Assembly (NCBI RefSeq): GCF_007748035.1
Contig: NZ_CP036278.1
Coordinates: 3,162,001-3,226,000 of the forward strand
DNA: 64,000 nucleotides
Origin: Aeoliella mucimassa
Lineage (GTDB): Bacteria > Planctomycetota > Planctomycetia > Pirellulales > Lacipirellulaceae
Direction: 5' to 3'
A program made the translations under genes and the position numbers. Numbering within the stretch: the first letter of the stretch is position 1; the number at the start of each line of letters is the position of its first letter. The notes beneath the pieces are model-generated. The model ran no database searches and was not told the origin of the DNA. It saw nothing but the letters and a program-made list of their open reading frames with translations. Shown piece by piece: positions 19,033 through 28,566 of the stretch.

Positions 19033-19041
19033 TCGCTTTTT
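19010..19041. terminator. Bidirectional intrinsic terminator between aroA and the zinc-ribbon gene
   Basis: Perfect 10-bp arms AAAAAGCGAC (19010-19019) and GTCGCTTTTT (19032-19041) enclose a 12-nt loop that contains the aroA stop region. Because each arm ends in a run of A or T, it can terminate transcripts from both sides, fitting the convergent genes. Confidence 0.85.
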
Positions 19042-19068
19042 GTAATGATGTTGGGCTCAGATTGGCCT

Positions 19069-19314
19069 TCAACCAATCGTTTGATTCTCGGCGGCACGCG
19101 CTAGGCAGATGCCGCTTTGGCGAATCAACTCGTCGGCACGTTGAAGTACCGACATGCTCGTGTCGTCGTGCAGATCACCCGTCGAATGATCTACGGCCGC
19201 GAACTTAGCCCCGCAATGCTGACAAACAACATTCTTTCCAAGGTACTCGATTCTGACTTGCAGTTTTCTCCCGCAAGTTGAGCACTCCTGTACGAAGTAC
19301 GTGCTGTTGGGCAT
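19069..19314 (-). CDS. Small zinc-ribbon protein
   Basis: An 81-residue protein containing one CxxC...CxxC zinc ribbon: ECSTCGRKLQVRIEYLGKNV then VCQHCGAKF. The C-terminal half is helical (VLQRADELIRQSGICLARAAE). ATG 19314 is chosen because AGGAG lies 8 bases upstream on the coding strand; the longer frame to 19419 has no ribosome site. Such small ribbon proteins are common in planctomycetes and may bind nucleic acid or protein, but no function is known. It is convergent with aroA. Confidence 0.72.
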   Translation of the reverse strand: MPNSTYFVQECSTCGRKLQVRIEYLGKNVVCQHCGAKFAAVDHSTGDLHDDTSMSVLQRADELIRQSGICLARAAENQTIG

Positions 19315-19743
19315 GGCATGGCTCCTGGAGGTTATTAAGTTACGTCGCCTTACGTGAACCTGAGACGTCCAAGTTAGCGTTGCTAGTCTTGAATTGCAAA
19401 CGGTCGAGGCTCTCCACAAAGCCCAGAAACGGACCTATTGTGTGAAGTAACCTATTGTGTTCGAAGAACTTATGGATTTCCATAAATCTTCGGGGATTCA
19501 GAAAAAAGGGTGTTACCCCCCCCTGCGGATGGGTGCATCCCCATTAATCTGAAACTGTAGTAATAGACGCGACGCTTGGCAAATGGTTCGGGGTTTCATG
19601 ATTTGTGAACTAAGCTTGCGTGATCCGTCAGTAAGTTTGTGAAGTTTCGCTGCATCGTTCTCGTCGCCCACGGTCGAATCGATTAGACTTGTATCCGTCA
19701 GGCGATTGATCGCACTCCTAGCTCTACAATTAGGAGACCGAAA
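19315..19743. promoter_or_regulatory. Divergent intergenic region with tandem repeat and palindrome
   Basis: The 429 bp between the minus-strand zinc-ribbon gene and the plus-strand gene at 19744 holds no convincing gene. It contains two copies of ACCTATTGTGT (19433-19443 and 19450-19460, 17 bp apart) and a 16-bp palindrome TTATGGA-TT-TCCATAA (19470-19485). These are plausible binding sites for a regulator of one or both genes. AGGAG at 19732-19736 is the ribosome site for the TTG start at 19744. Confidence 0.45.
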
Positions 19744-20667
19744 TTGGGAAACAAAGTGTACATCGGAGTGGTGCTCCTCCTGTGGGGATCGAGCATGACT
19801 TGGCTCGTGGGGTCGAAGATTTTGCCCCCATTTCTGCATGGAGAGCCGCCGAAAACGGCAATTAAGTCGGGGGAACCCGTTTGCTGGAAGGTTTGCGTTG
19901 GCCAACAACACATCGGATGGGCGGTCAGCCAGGCGGTTCCAGGAGCCGAAGGCACCACCGAACTACATAGCCGCGTCAAGCTCGAGCAGGTTCCGCTGTC
20001 GCGAATGGCTCCCCGCTGGATGGCTACGGTGATCGACAACATTGGTCCCCTGCAGCTCGATATGCGGTCGCGAACCACGCTCGATTCCCTCGGCAACCTT
20101 TCCCAATTCGACGTAAGTGTAGAGCTGAACGACCTCCCCTCGGCCATTCTCATGCGGGGCGTGATCGAAGAAGGCTTCATCCGCCTGCGTCTGCAATACG
20201 GCGAAGTGGTCCACCGGATGAATTACCCCTGGCCGGAGCATGCCATGCTCGGCAGCAAATTGACCCCCGACGACAAGCTATTGTCGGTTTATCCAGGTCG
20301 CCGCTGGCAAAAAGAGATCTATAACCCCTTCGGCGGTCCCCAAGGCGCGATTGAGATGATCGAAGCCGAGGTCACCGGCGAGGAGTCCATTCTGGTCGAC
20401 GAAGAAGTTATTCCCACCCGGCGCATCGAATATCGATCGCTCGACTCCACTGGCGTCTCTGCCGATGATCGCCGTCGCTCGACCGTCTGGGTCAATATGG
20501 AGGGATCGGTCGTTCGGGAAGAGATCGTACTGATGGACGTCATGCTGCGTTTCGAACGCCAGTCGCCCGAGCGTGCCAAGCGTAAAGCGGAACAACTGCT
20601 CGAACTCGATCAGTACGCCACGCTGAGCACTCCCGAGCCACTCCCCTCGCCCGAAATGCGAGAATAG
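19744..20667 (+). CDS. Membrane-anchored protein, unknown function
   Basis: A 307-residue protein starting at TTG 19744, chosen because AGGAG lies 7 bp before it and no ATG fits. An N-terminal membrane anchor (VYIGVVLLLWGSSMTWLVG) is followed by a soluble beta-rich domain with CWKVCVGQQHIGWAVSQ near residue 47. The tail is basic and helical (RQSPERAKRKAEQLLELDQ). It is followed after 97 bp by an ABC export operon on the same strand and may belong to it. No family recognised. Confidence 0.72.
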   Translation: MGNKVYIGVVLLLWGSSMTWLVGSKILPPFLHGEPPKTAIKSGEPVCWKVCVGQQHIGWAVSQAVPGAEGTTELHSRVKLEQVPLSRMAPRWMATVIDNIGPLQLDMRSRTTLDSLGNLSQFDVSVELNDLPSAILMRGVIEEGFIRLRLQYGEVVHRMNYPWPEHAMLGSKLTPDDKLLSVYPGRRWQKEIYNPFGGPQGAIEMIEAEVTGEESILVDEEVIPTRRIEYRSLDSTGVSADDRRRSTVWVNMEGSVVREEIVLMDVMLRFERQSPERAKRKAEQLLELDQYATLSTPEPLPSPEMRE

Positions 20668-20764
20668 GCTATCAATGGGGTTTTGGTGGTAATAGCGATG
20701 CGATTGCCACACGGCAGAGATCTCGTTGACCTTCCTGAATTTACTGCTTCGTTGAAATCGCTTG

Positions 20765-21556
20765 ATGGCCTCTATTGTAACATTCCAAGCCGTCGGGCGT
20801 GACTACGGAACAAAGCGAGCGGTCGACGACCTGAATCTCGATCTGCAAACAGGAGAGCTGTTTGCGCTGCTCGGCCATAACGGTGCCGGCAAGACCACCA
20901 CGATCAAAATGCTGGTTGGCCTGCTGCGTCCGCAAACCGGCACCGTGACCGTCGGCGGGTACGACTTGGTGAAAGACACTCGTGACGCAGTGAGTTTGCT
21001 CGGTTACGTTCCCGATCAGCCTTACTTGTACGACAAGCTGTCGGGTCGAGAGTTCCTGGATTTCATCGCCGGCATGTACGGCTACGATGCTAAGCAATCG
21101 CGGACGTTGATCGAACGCGAGATCGAGCGATTTGGCCTCGCCAGTTTTGTCGACGACTTATGCGAGAGCTATTCGCATGGCATGAAGCAGCGGACCGTTT
21201 TTGCCGCAGCCATGCTTCATAATCCCAGCGTGCTGGTGATCGACGAACCGCTCGTAGGACTCGACCCGCAAAGCATCCGGTTAGTGAAAGACCTGCTTCG
21301 CACCGAAGTTTCGCAAGGACTCTGCGTGTTCATGTCGACCCACACCCTTGCAGCCGCGGAGGAAATTGCCGACCGCATCGGTGTGATGCGGCAAAGCAAA
21401 CTGTTGTTCACTGGTACCGTCGACGAACTTCGCGACCAGGTGCCAAGCGAGCAGAAATCGCTGGAATCGCTCTACTTGCATTTGATGAACAGCACCGACG
21501 ACCAACCATTCGGAAAGTCGACGGACGCGGCCGCTGAGCCAGGGGAGAATATCTGA
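20765..21556 (+). CDS. ABC transporter ATP-binding protein
   Basis: A 263-residue ATPase of the ABC-2 export type. Motifs are Walker A GHNGAGKTTT (about 38-47), signature SYSHGMKQR (about 134-142, degenerate from LSGGQ), Walker B VLVIDEPLVGLDP (about 156-168) and the His switch STHTL. ATG 20765 is used; the in-frame TTG immediately before it is less likely. Its stop overlaps the ATG of the permease gene by one base, so the two form a transporter. The substrate is unknown. Confidence 0.9.
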   Translation: MASIVTFQAVGRDYGTKRAVDDLNLDLQTGELFALLGHNGAGKTTTIKMLVGLLRPQTGTVTVGGYDLVKDTRDAVSLLGYVPDQPYLYDKLSGREFLDFIAGMYGYDAKQSRTLIEREIERFGLASFVDDLCESYSHGMKQRTVFAAAMLHNPSVLVIDEPLVGLDPQSIRLVKDLLRTEVSQGLCVFMSTHTLAAAEEIADRIGVMRQSKLLFTGTVDELRDQVPSEQKSLESLYLHLMNSTDDQPFGKSTDAAAEPGENI

Positions 21557-23370
21557 TGGACACCGGTGATCCGGCCCTGATGCTCCCCAATCATACCGTC
21601 TCCGACGAACGCGAAGCGCAGCTGTTCTGGCGTATGCGGATTCGGATGTTTCGCTCCACGATGCTCAAACTTTACCGCTCCGCCCGCCTGCGCAGCTCGC
21701 TGGTGGTTGCCTTGAGCATTCTGTTTTGGAGCGGTTTGTTCGTCCTGTTCTACGAAGCATTTGTATTTGTTCGCGACAATGTCGGCGGGGCGGGCGACCC
21801 GTATCACGCGCAGACATTCAAATTGGTGTTTCACCTGTTCTTCGCTTCGCTGAATGTGATGCTCGTGTTTTCGTCGGGCATCATCTTGTATGGCATGCTG
21901 TTCCGCTCACCGGAGACCAAGCTGCTGCTCACGATGCCAGCCCGCGACGAGCGGATAACGTTGCATAAGTTTCAAGAAGCGCTTACCTACAGTTGTTGGG
22001 GTTTCATCTTGCTGGCCAGCCCGATGATGCTGGCCTACGGAATCGTCATGCATGTACCTTGGTACTACTACGCGTTGATGGTTCCGATGATGGTGTCGTT
22101 TGTGTACATCCCCTGCAGCGTGGGGGCGATTTGCTGCCTGCTGCTGGTGAGCAAGTTTCCTAAACTCAAGGTGGCCATCGTCGCCAGCGTTGCGATGGCC
22201 AGCGTGCTGCTGGCCGCCCGGGCGGTTTGGACCACGGTTAACGCTCCTCAGATTCAGCTTTTTGGCAACGAGTGGTTTCAGCAGACCCTGCATCGGTTTC
22301 GTTTTACCCAGCTCGAGTGGCTCCCCAGTTCGTGGTTGAGCAATGGTTTGCTCGAAGCGGGGCGTCGGCAACCAATCACGGCCGAGACCACTGGTTTCGA
22401 TCTGCCGATCGTGCAGAGCTGTTTGTATCTGTCGGTGCTCATCATGAATGCCATGGTGTGTCATCTGCTGGTGATCAAAGCGGGTAAGGCCTGGCTTCGC
22501 AGTGCGTACAGCACCATTGAATGCACTCCCAAGCAAAAACGGCAAATCCGCGTTGCTCTGACCGATCAGATTCTCAATGCATTGCTCATCTGGTTTCCGC
22601 AACCGGTGCGATTGCTGTTGATCAAAGACTGGCGTCTGCTGCGGCGCGATCCATTGCAGTGGTCGCAGTTCTTGATCTTCTTTGGCCTGCTGGGGTTGTA
22701 CTTTCTGAATCTCGACCGCTTCCGGTCGCAAGGCAACGATATCAGTTACATTTCGTGGGTGAATATGGTCAGCTTCCTGAACCTGGCGGTCGTGGGGCTG
22801 ATTCTGTCGACCTTCACCACGCGGTTTATCTTTCCCATGATCAGCCTCGAGGGGCAACGCTTCTGGGTGTTGGGATTGCTGCCGTTGCCGCGCGAAACGA
22901 TCTTGTGGAGCAAGTTTGTGTTCGCCAGTCTCGGTTCTTGGTTGCCTTGTGGTTTGCTGATTCTGGCGAGTGACTTGATGCTTCAAATCGAGGCCCTCGT
23001 CGTGGGTGTCCACCAATTCACCTGCTTACTTCTTTGTTTAGGACTGGCGGCGATTGCCGTGGGGTTGGGGGCCATCATGCCCGACTTCCACGAGTCGTCT
23101 CCATCGAAAATCGCCGCTGGTTTCGGCGGTACATTGAACCTGGTGTTAAGTGCGGTGTATATCATCCTGATCGTGGTTTGCACCGCCCTGCCCTGCCATT
23201 TCTACCTGATTGCCGGACGGGGCAAGTTTGGCGAGACCTTCCTGCACCCCGACCAATGGCGTCATTGGCTGTTGTGGGGAACCGGTGCTGCGGTGGTGAT
23301 TGCTGGCGTTGCGACCGTGGTTCCCCTTGCGATGGGACTTCGGGCTTTCCGCAAACTCGAGCTGGAATAG
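21556..23370 (+). CDS. ABC transporter permease
   Basis: A 604-residue integral membrane protein with about a dozen hydrophobic segments, for example SSLVVALSILFWSGLFVLFYEAFVF, LVFHLFFASLNVMLVFS and VVGLILSTFTTRFIFPM. It is twice the size of a typical ABC-2 permease half, so one polypeptide may form the whole channel. Start and stop overlap (TGATG) couples it to the ATPase. Function as an exporter is inferred from the partner and fold. Confidence 0.82.
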   Translation: MDTGDPALMLPNHTVSDEREAQLFWRMRIRMFRSTMLKLYRSARLRSSLVVALSILFWSGLFVLFYEAFVFVRDNVGGAGDPYHAQTFKLVFHLFFASLNVMLVFSSGIILYGMLFRSPETKLLLTMPARDERITLHKFQEALTYSCWGFILLASPMMLAYGIVMHVPWYYYALMVPMMVSFVYIPCSVGAICCLLLVSKFPKLKVAIVASVAMASVLLAARAVWTTVNAPQIQLFGNEWFQQTLHRFRFTQLEWLPSSWLSNGLLEAGRRQPITAETTGFDLPIVQSCLYLSVLIMNAMVCHLLVIKAGKAWLRSAYSTIECTPKQKRQIRVALTDQILNALLIWFPQPVRLLLIKDWRLLRRDPLQWSQFLIFFGLLGLYFLNLDRFRSQGNDISYISWVNMVSFLNLAVVGLILSTFTTRFIFPMISLEGQRFWVLGLLPLPRETILWSKFVFASLGSWLPCGLLILASDLMLQIEALVVGVHQFTCLLLCLGLAAIAVGLGAIMPDFHESSPSKIAAGFGGTLNLVLSAVYIILIVVCTALPCHFYLIAGRGKFGETFLHPDQWRHWLLWGTGAAVVIAGVATVVPLAMGLRAFRKLELE

Positions 23371-23428
23371 CGTAGGCTATCGAGCTACCGGCACTGACGA
23401 TTCTGCCCCAGCCCGCTATACTTCTTGC

Positions 23429-24280
23429 ATGAGTACGCCAACGGACAGCGAAACGGTACTACGGATTGGAGCGGTCAAGTACCTGAACTCCAAGCCGTTG
23501 GTTCATGGACTGTCCGAAGCCCTCCCCACGGCCGATGTCATCTACGACCTGCCGAGCCGCTTGGCCGACCAGCTCAAGGCTGGCACGATTCACGTCGCGT
23601 TGGTGCCGATTGTCGAGTACCTGCGGCAACCGAAGTTCCGCCTGGTGTCGAACGCTTGTGTCGGCTGTCGCGGCCCGGTGCTGAGCGTGAAAGTCTACTT
23701 CCGTACCGCTCCCGAGCAGGTCAAAACTCTGGCCCTCGATGAGGGATCGCGGACGAGCGCGGCCTTGGCCCAGGTGCTGCTTTACCAACACGCCGGAGTA
23801 CGTCCGCAGCTTCAGCCGCTTCCGATCGGCGACCGCCTGGAGGACTCCTCGGCCGACGCAGTGCTGCTGATCGGCGATCGAGCGATGTATCCCCCATCAC
23901 AGGAATTTCACGCGGTCTGGGACCTTGGCGAGCAGTGGTGCCAGCAGACTGGGCTGCCATTCGTATTTGCCGCCTGGGTCGCCGGTCCTGAGATGCCTTA
24001 TGATGTGGGGCGTTTGGCCACGGTGCTCGAGCAAGTTCGCGACCAGGGCCTGGCGGCCGTCGACACGATTGCCACCCGCGAATCCACCAAGCTCGGCATC
24101 GAGCGAGAATTAGCGTACCATTACCTGTCGGAGAACTTGCACTTTCGCATGGGACCTGCCGAGCAACAAGGCATCGAGCAGTACGCCCGGCGGTGTGTCG
24201 AGTTGAAGTTGATCGACGAACCGGTTCCACCCCATCGTTTCCGTTACCATAGCGAATATGATGATTGCACAACCCACTGA
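23429..24280 (+). CDS. mqnA: Chorismate dehydratase MqnA (futalosine menaquinone pathway)
   Basis: A 283-residue periplasmic-binding-fold enzyme converting chorismate to 3-enolpyruvylbenzoate, the first step of the futalosine route to menaquinone. Recognisable segments are RIGAVKYLNSKPLVHGL at the N-terminus, DLPSRLADQLKAGTIHVALVPIVEYL, LALDEGSRTSAALAQVLL and AVLLIGDRAM. ATG 23429 is the natural start; the open frame extends back into the permease gene but that part is not homologous. It overlaps mqnC by 23 bp, confirming a joint unit. Confidence 0.93.
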   Translation: MSTPTDSETVLRIGAVKYLNSKPLVHGLSEALPTADVIYDLPSRLADQLKAGTIHVALVPIVEYLRQPKFRLVSNACVGCRGPVLSVKVYFRTAPEQVKTLALDEGSRTSAALAQVLLYQHAGVRPQLQPLPIGDRLEDSSADAVLLIGDRAMYPPSQEFHAVWDLGEQWCQQTGLPFVFAAWVAGPEMPYDVGRLATVLEQVRDQGLAAVDTIATRESTKLGIERELAYHYLSENLHFRMGPAEQQGIEQYARRCVELKLIDEPVPPHRFRYHSEYDDCTTH

Positions 24281-25421
24281 TAACTCGGCGAGCCCATCGG
24301 ATTACGACCTCATGGAGAAGGCAGTTGCCGGCGAGCGACTGACTTACGAAGAAGGTCTGCAATTGATGCAGTGCAACGACCTCGCTGCGTTGGGTCGCGC
24401 GGCCGACGCGGTGACCCGCCGGCTGCATCCCGAGTCGTACCGTACCTACAACATCGACCGCAACATCAACTACACGAACATCTGCACCGCGGTCTGCGAC
24501 TTCTGCGCATTCTATCGCGGCCCGAAGTCGGATGAGGGATACGTGTTGCCGATCGAAGAGATCCTGGACAAGGTGAAAGAGACCGTCGAGATCGGCGGCG
24601 ACCAAATCCTGTTGCAAGGTGGTTTGCATCACGAGTTCAAACTGGAGTGGTACGAGGATATGCTGCGGGCGATCAAGTCGCAGTTTCCTCAGGTGAACAT
24701 CCATGGCTTCAGCCCTCCGGAGATTTATCACTTCACCAAAATGTCGAAGCTGCCGCTTGAGACCGTGCTCACACGTCTCCGCGACGCCGGGCTCGGCAGC
24801 ATGCCAGGCGGCGGGGCCGAGATCCTGGTCGACCGTGTTCGCAAGGAAATCACCCGCGGCAAGGTGCTGACCGACGATTGGCTGAACGTGATGCGCGTCT
24901 GGCATCAACTCGGCGGTCGTAGCTCGGCGACCATGATGTTTGGTCACGTCGAAACGCTGGCCGAGCGAGTGGAGCACCTGGAACGCCTGCGTCAGGTGCA
25001 GGACGAAACCCAAGGGTTCACCGCTTACATCTGCTGGACTTTCCAGCCTGACAATACTGATATGTCTCATATTCCGACCGTGGGTCCTTTCGACTACCTG
25101 CGGACGACTGCAGTCAGCCGGTTGTATCTTGATAATTTCACCAATATTCAAGCGAGCTGGGTTACTCAAGGCCTCAAGATCGGTCAGCTCGCCATGCTGC
25201 ACGGTGCGAACGACATGGGCAGCCTGATGATCGAGGAAAACGTGGTTGCCCAGGCAGGCACCGTGCACTTCCTCACGCTCGACGACATCCGCTCGGCGAT
25301 CACCGAGCTTGGCTACCAGCCGCGGCAGCGAAACGTGTTTTACCAGCTGATCGACAAGGAAATCGAGTCAATCATTGCAACCGATAAAACCGACACCAAC
25401 AGCTTGCCAATCGTAAGCTAA
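24258..25421 (+). CDS. mqnC: Cyclic dehypoxanthinyl futalosine synthase MqnC (radical SAM)
   Basis: A 387-residue radical SAM enzyme that cyclises dehypoxanthinyl futalosine. The 4Fe-4S motif is CTAVCDFC (about residues 75-82, CxxxCxxC). Other family blocks are RNINYTNICT, GGDQILLQGGLHHEFKLEWYED, INIHGFSPPEI-like VNIHGFSPPEIYH, MPGGGAEILVDRVRKEI and RSSATMMFGHVET, which fit MqnC rather than MqnE. It overlaps mqnA. MqnB, MqnD and MqnE are not in the window; the amidohydrolase at 28567 may complete the branch. Confidence 0.93.
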   Translation: MMIAQPTDNSASPSDYDLMEKAVAGERLTYEEGLQLMQCNDLAALGRAADAVTRRLHPESYRTYNIDRNINYTNICTAVCDFCAFYRGPKSDEGYVLPIEEILDKVKETVEIGGDQILLQGGLHHEFKLEWYEDMLRAIKSQFPQVNIHGFSPPEIYHFTKMSKLPLETVLTRLRDAGLGSMPGGGAEILVDRVRKEITRGKVLTDDWLNVMRVWHQLGGRSSATMMFGHVETLAERVEHLERLRQVQDETQGFTAYICWTFQPDNTDMSHIPTVGPFDYLRTTAVSRLYLDNFTNIQASWVTQGLKIGQLAMLHGANDMGSLMIEENVVAQAGTVHFLTLDDIRSAITELGYQPRQRNVFYQLIDKEIESIIATDKTDTNSLPIVS

Positions 25422-25489
25422 GTTCACTTAGTCAACGTACTGCAAAGTTGCCTGTTTAGTTCGCCCTCCTCGTATTGCCATCTCGACGA

Positions 25490-26281
25490 ATGATCGAAGT
25501 CATCGGCCTATCCAAGGTATATGAAGACCTGAAGCTTGGGCCACGCGTCGCGCTCGATCGTCTGAGTTTCTCGGCCGAACCCGGCGAGGTGTTTGGTTTG
25601 CTTGGCCCTAACGGAGCCGGCAAGACAACCGCCCTTCGGATTCTGGCGACACTTATCAAACCCACTAGTGGAACCGCCCGCATCAATGGGTTTGATTGCG
25701 AAACCCAGCCCGAGTTGGTCCGCCATCAAATCGGCTACATCTCGGCCAACGCGGCCATGTACGATCGCATGACCGCCTGGGAAATGGTCGAGTACTTTGG
25801 CAAGCTGCATCACCTGGATCCTGAACTGCTCGCCGAGCGAATGCACCGCTTGTTCGATCGGCTGAAAATGAACGAAATACGCGACGTGCTCGGCGGCAAA
25901 ATGTCGACCGGCATGAAGCAAAAGGTCGCGATCGCCCGCGCGATGGTGCACGAACCACCGGTGCTGATCTTCGACGAAGCAACCAATGGGCTCGACGTAC
26001 TCGTCGCCCGCTCGCTGCTCGATACGGTTCGCGACCTCCGCGACCAAGGGAAATGCATCATCTTCTCGTCGCACATCATGCGCGAAGTCGAGCGTCTGTG
26101 CACACGCATCGTGATCTTGCATCATGGGCGGATCCTCGCCGAGGGGTCTTTGCAGGATTTACATCGCGAGCATGGCCACGACGACATCGAAGAAGTGTTT
26201 CTCGACCTCATTAGTAAAGAGGAACAACGCCAGGCTGAGCAGGCGCAAGGCGATTCGGCTGCCATGGAGGCCCTCCGTTGA
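25490..26281 (+). CDS. ABC transporter ATP-binding protein (NatA-like)
   Basis: A 263-residue ATPase with Walker A GPNGAGKTTA (about 39-48), a degenerate signature MSTGMKQKVAIARA (about 138-151), Walker B VLIFDEATNGLD (about 158-169) and H-loop SSHIM. ATG 25490 is preferred to TTG 25475. It overlaps the permease/protease gene by 4 bp (TTGA), so they work together. By resemblance to NatA it may extrude sodium or another small substrate; this is not established. Confidence 0.9.
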   Translation: MIEVIGLSKVYEDLKLGPRVALDRLSFSAEPGEVFGLLGPNGAGKTTALRILATLIKPTSGTARINGFDCETQPELVRHQIGYISANAAMYDRMTAWEMVEYFGKLHHLDPELLAERMHRLFDRLKMNEIRDVLGGKMSTGMKQKVAIARAMVHEPPVLIFDEATNGLDVLVARSLLDTVRDLRDQGKCIIFSSHIMREVERLCTRIVILHHGRILAEGSLQDLHREHGHDDIEEVFLDLISKEEQRQAEQAQGDSAAMEALR

Positions 26282-28539
26282 ATTGGGACAATGTAAAACT
26301 CGTCTGGCAGCGGGAGATCCGCGACCAACTCCGCGACCGCCGCACGTTGTTTGTCATCTGTGTGCTGCCGCTGATGATTTATCCGATGATCGGCGTCACG
26401 TTCAGTCGGATGAGTCAGTTCGTGCGTCAGCACGATGCTACGGTCACCGTGGTGGGGTACGAACAGCTGGCCGACCGCAGCGAGTACCCTGCGTTGGTGT
26501 CGGAGGGCAAGTTTGCGACCGAGTTGTTCGACAACCCGAAAGAAGCCGATCGCATCAAGGTGCACCCGCTGAATAACTCGGAGAACGCGCTGGCCGATGC
26601 CCGGCAGTTGCTCGAATCGGGATCCACCGACTTGGTGGTCCACTTCCCCGATGGTTTTGCCGCCCGGCTCGACCAGCTTCGCGAAGCGACGGAAAAGGCC
26701 GACCCAACCGCCACGTTGTCGAGCGTTGGCGATCCACCGAATCCTAAGCTGTACTACAACACCGAAGATGCCTCGCAGGTGGCTCGCGGCCGCGTGCAGA
26801 TGCTGCTCGCCCGCTGGCAAGGCAAGATTGTGCAGAGCAATCTCGCGGCAGGTCGCTTGCCGCTCGATGTGACCCGGCCGTTCGAAGTGAAGGCCGAAAA
26901 CGTGGCCCCCGAGGCGACGCAGCAAGCGTCGTTCTGGGCGAAGTTGCTGCCGTTTATTGTGTTCATCTGCGCTTTGACCGGGGCGTTCTATCCCGCGGTC
27001 GACTTGTGCGCCGGCGAAAAGGAACGCGGCACCCTCGAAACCCTGCTCACGAGCCCCGCGGCTCGCAACGAGATCGTCGGCGGCAAGTTGCTCACGGTCA
27101 TTACCTTTAGTATCGGTAGCGCGCTCTGCAACCTGGCGAGCATGGCATTCACCAGTCAGATTATCATTAATCAGCTCAATCAAATTGCTCCAGCCGGCGA
27201 GATGCCGCTTGCTGCTCCTTCGCTGGTGAGTATTGGTTGGTTGTTGGTCGCTTTGGTTCCCATGTCGGTCGTGTTTAGCGCGGCCAGCCTGGCTTTGGCT
27301 TCGCTCGCGGGAAGCACCAAAGAGGGCCAGTATTATCTGATGCCGCTGTTCCTGGTTTGCATGCCATTGATGTTGCTGCCGATGATGCCGGGCGTGGAAC
27401 TCACCCTGGCGACCAGCATGGTGCCGATCAGCGGAATGGTGCTGCTGATGCAAGCTGCGATGGAAGGCAAGCTGCTGCTGGCTGCCACCTACGTGCTGCC
27501 GGTGTTGGTGGTGACTTTCGGTTGCTGTGCATTGGCCATCCGCTGGGCGATCGATCAGTTCAATCAAGAGTCGGTGCTGTTCCGCGATGCGGAGAACTTC
27601 GACCTCATCACCTGGGTGCGGTACTCCTATCGTCATCGTCCTGAGACCCCCAAGTTGGGGGCAGCGGTGGCCTTGATTAGCTTGATACTCATGGCTCAGT
27701 TCCTTTCGCAAAGCGTCGCGATCGATCTTCAGGCCCCCGGTGGGTTTGAAAAAATCCTGCTTTTGAGCCAGCTGCTCTGTATTCTGCTGCCGACTTTAGT
27801 GGTCGCTTATCTGAGTTCCAGCTCGCTTCGTAGTACTTTTCTGCTAAAGAATCCGATTCCGTGGAAGTCGATCGTGATTGCTGGCTTGCTAGCGGTCGCG
27901 ATGGTGCCGCTCGGCACCGCCTTAATGGAGTTGATTGTCTACTTTGTGCCGGTCTCCTCGGAGCTGATGGACCTTATTGCGAAGCTCGGAAATATCGAGG
28001 GCGGCCCCGGGATGTCGGTGGGCAAGGTGCTGCTGCTCATGGCCGTTATGCCTGCAATTATCGAGGAATTTGCCTTCCGCGGGGTGATTCTGTCGGGTTT
28101 TCGGAATCGGCTACCAGCAGTTTGGGCGGTCGTTCTCACGGCCATTTCCTTCGGGGTTGTGCACGCAACTGCTTTGCAGCAAACGATTTCCGCCGGATTC
28201 CTCGGGCTGGTGCTGGGGTATATTGCTGTAAAATCAAAACAAATTACGCCTTGTATCGCGTTTCATATGGGGTACAACGGGTTGCAGTTGTTGCGAACGA
28301 TCTTCGCTAGCGACCTGGACAAGCAACCATGGGCACACTGGGTGTTCCGGCAGACGGATTCCCCGGTCGTTGGTCTGAGTTTTACCCCTTGGGTGCTTGT
28401 ACTCATGGCCCTGGCGGCGATCGCTCTCCTTTGGCAATTCGGACATCACCACCGCCAGTCGGCGGGAACGCTCGGATTGCAGGATAGCGGTAGTTCGCCT
28501 ATGCCAACTGCTGCGCCCGCCGAGGAGTCGGGGGCGTAA
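26278..28539 (+). CDS. ABC-2 permease fused to a CPBP (CAAX-type) intramembrane protease
   Basis: A 753-residue membrane protein with TTG start. Residues 1-430 are a NatB-like ABC-2 permease: an N-terminal helix, a large external loop (about 50-220), then a cluster of membrane segments with CAGEKERGTLETLLTSPA. Residues about 480-720 are a CPBP protease domain with its metal/catalytic motifs EEFAFRG (about 597-603), FGVVHA (about 624-629) and the later H..YN in AFHMGYN. All key residues are kept, so the protease part looks active. Such fusions are known; the protease target is unknown. Coupled to the upstream ATPase. Confidence 0.9.
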   Translation: MNWDNVKLVWQREIRDQLRDRRTLFVICVLPLMIYPMIGVTFSRMSQFVRQHDATVTVVGYEQLADRSEYPALVSEGKFATELFDNPKEADRIKVHPLNNSENALADARQLLESGSTDLVVHFPDGFAARLDQLREATEKADPTATLSSVGDPPNPKLYYNTEDASQVARGRVQMLLARWQGKIVQSNLAAGRLPLDVTRPFEVKAENVAPEATQQASFWAKLLPFIVFICALTGAFYPAVDLCAGEKERGTLETLLTSPAARNEIVGGKLLTVITFSIGSALCNLASMAFTSQIIINQLNQIAPAGEMPLAAPSLVSIGWLLVALVPMSVVFSAASLALASLAGSTKEGQYYLMPLFLVCMPLMLLPMMPGVELTLATSMVPISGMVLLMQAAMEGKLLLAATYVLPVLVVTFGCCALAIRWAIDQFNQESVLFRDAENFDLITWVRYSYRHRPETPKLGAAVALISLILMAQFLSQSVAIDLQAPGGFEKILLLSQLLCILLPTLVVAYLSSSSLRSTFLLKNPIPWKSIVIAGLLAVAMVPLGTALMELIVYFVPVSSELMDLIAKLGNIEGGPGMSVGKVLLLMAVMPAIIEEFAFRGVILSGFRNRLPAVWAVVLTAISFGVVHATALQQTISAGFLGLVLGYIAVKSKQITPCIAFHMGYNGLQLLRTIFASDLDKQPWAHWVFRQTDSPVVGLSFTPWVLVLMALAAIALLWQFGHHHRQSAGTLGLQDSGSSPMPTAAPAEESGA

Positions 28540-28566
28540 CCCCCAATTCGAAGGCGTGTAGAGTAG

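Noticed and set aside
23721-25268. A 515-residue antisense open frame over mqnA-mqnC
   Set aside because: Both sense genes are certain and overlap each other; the antisense frame has no recognisable features.
26122-27711. A 529-residue antisense open frame over the ABC permease/protease
   Set aside because: Gln/His/Arg-rich shadow of membrane-protein codons, no known domain.
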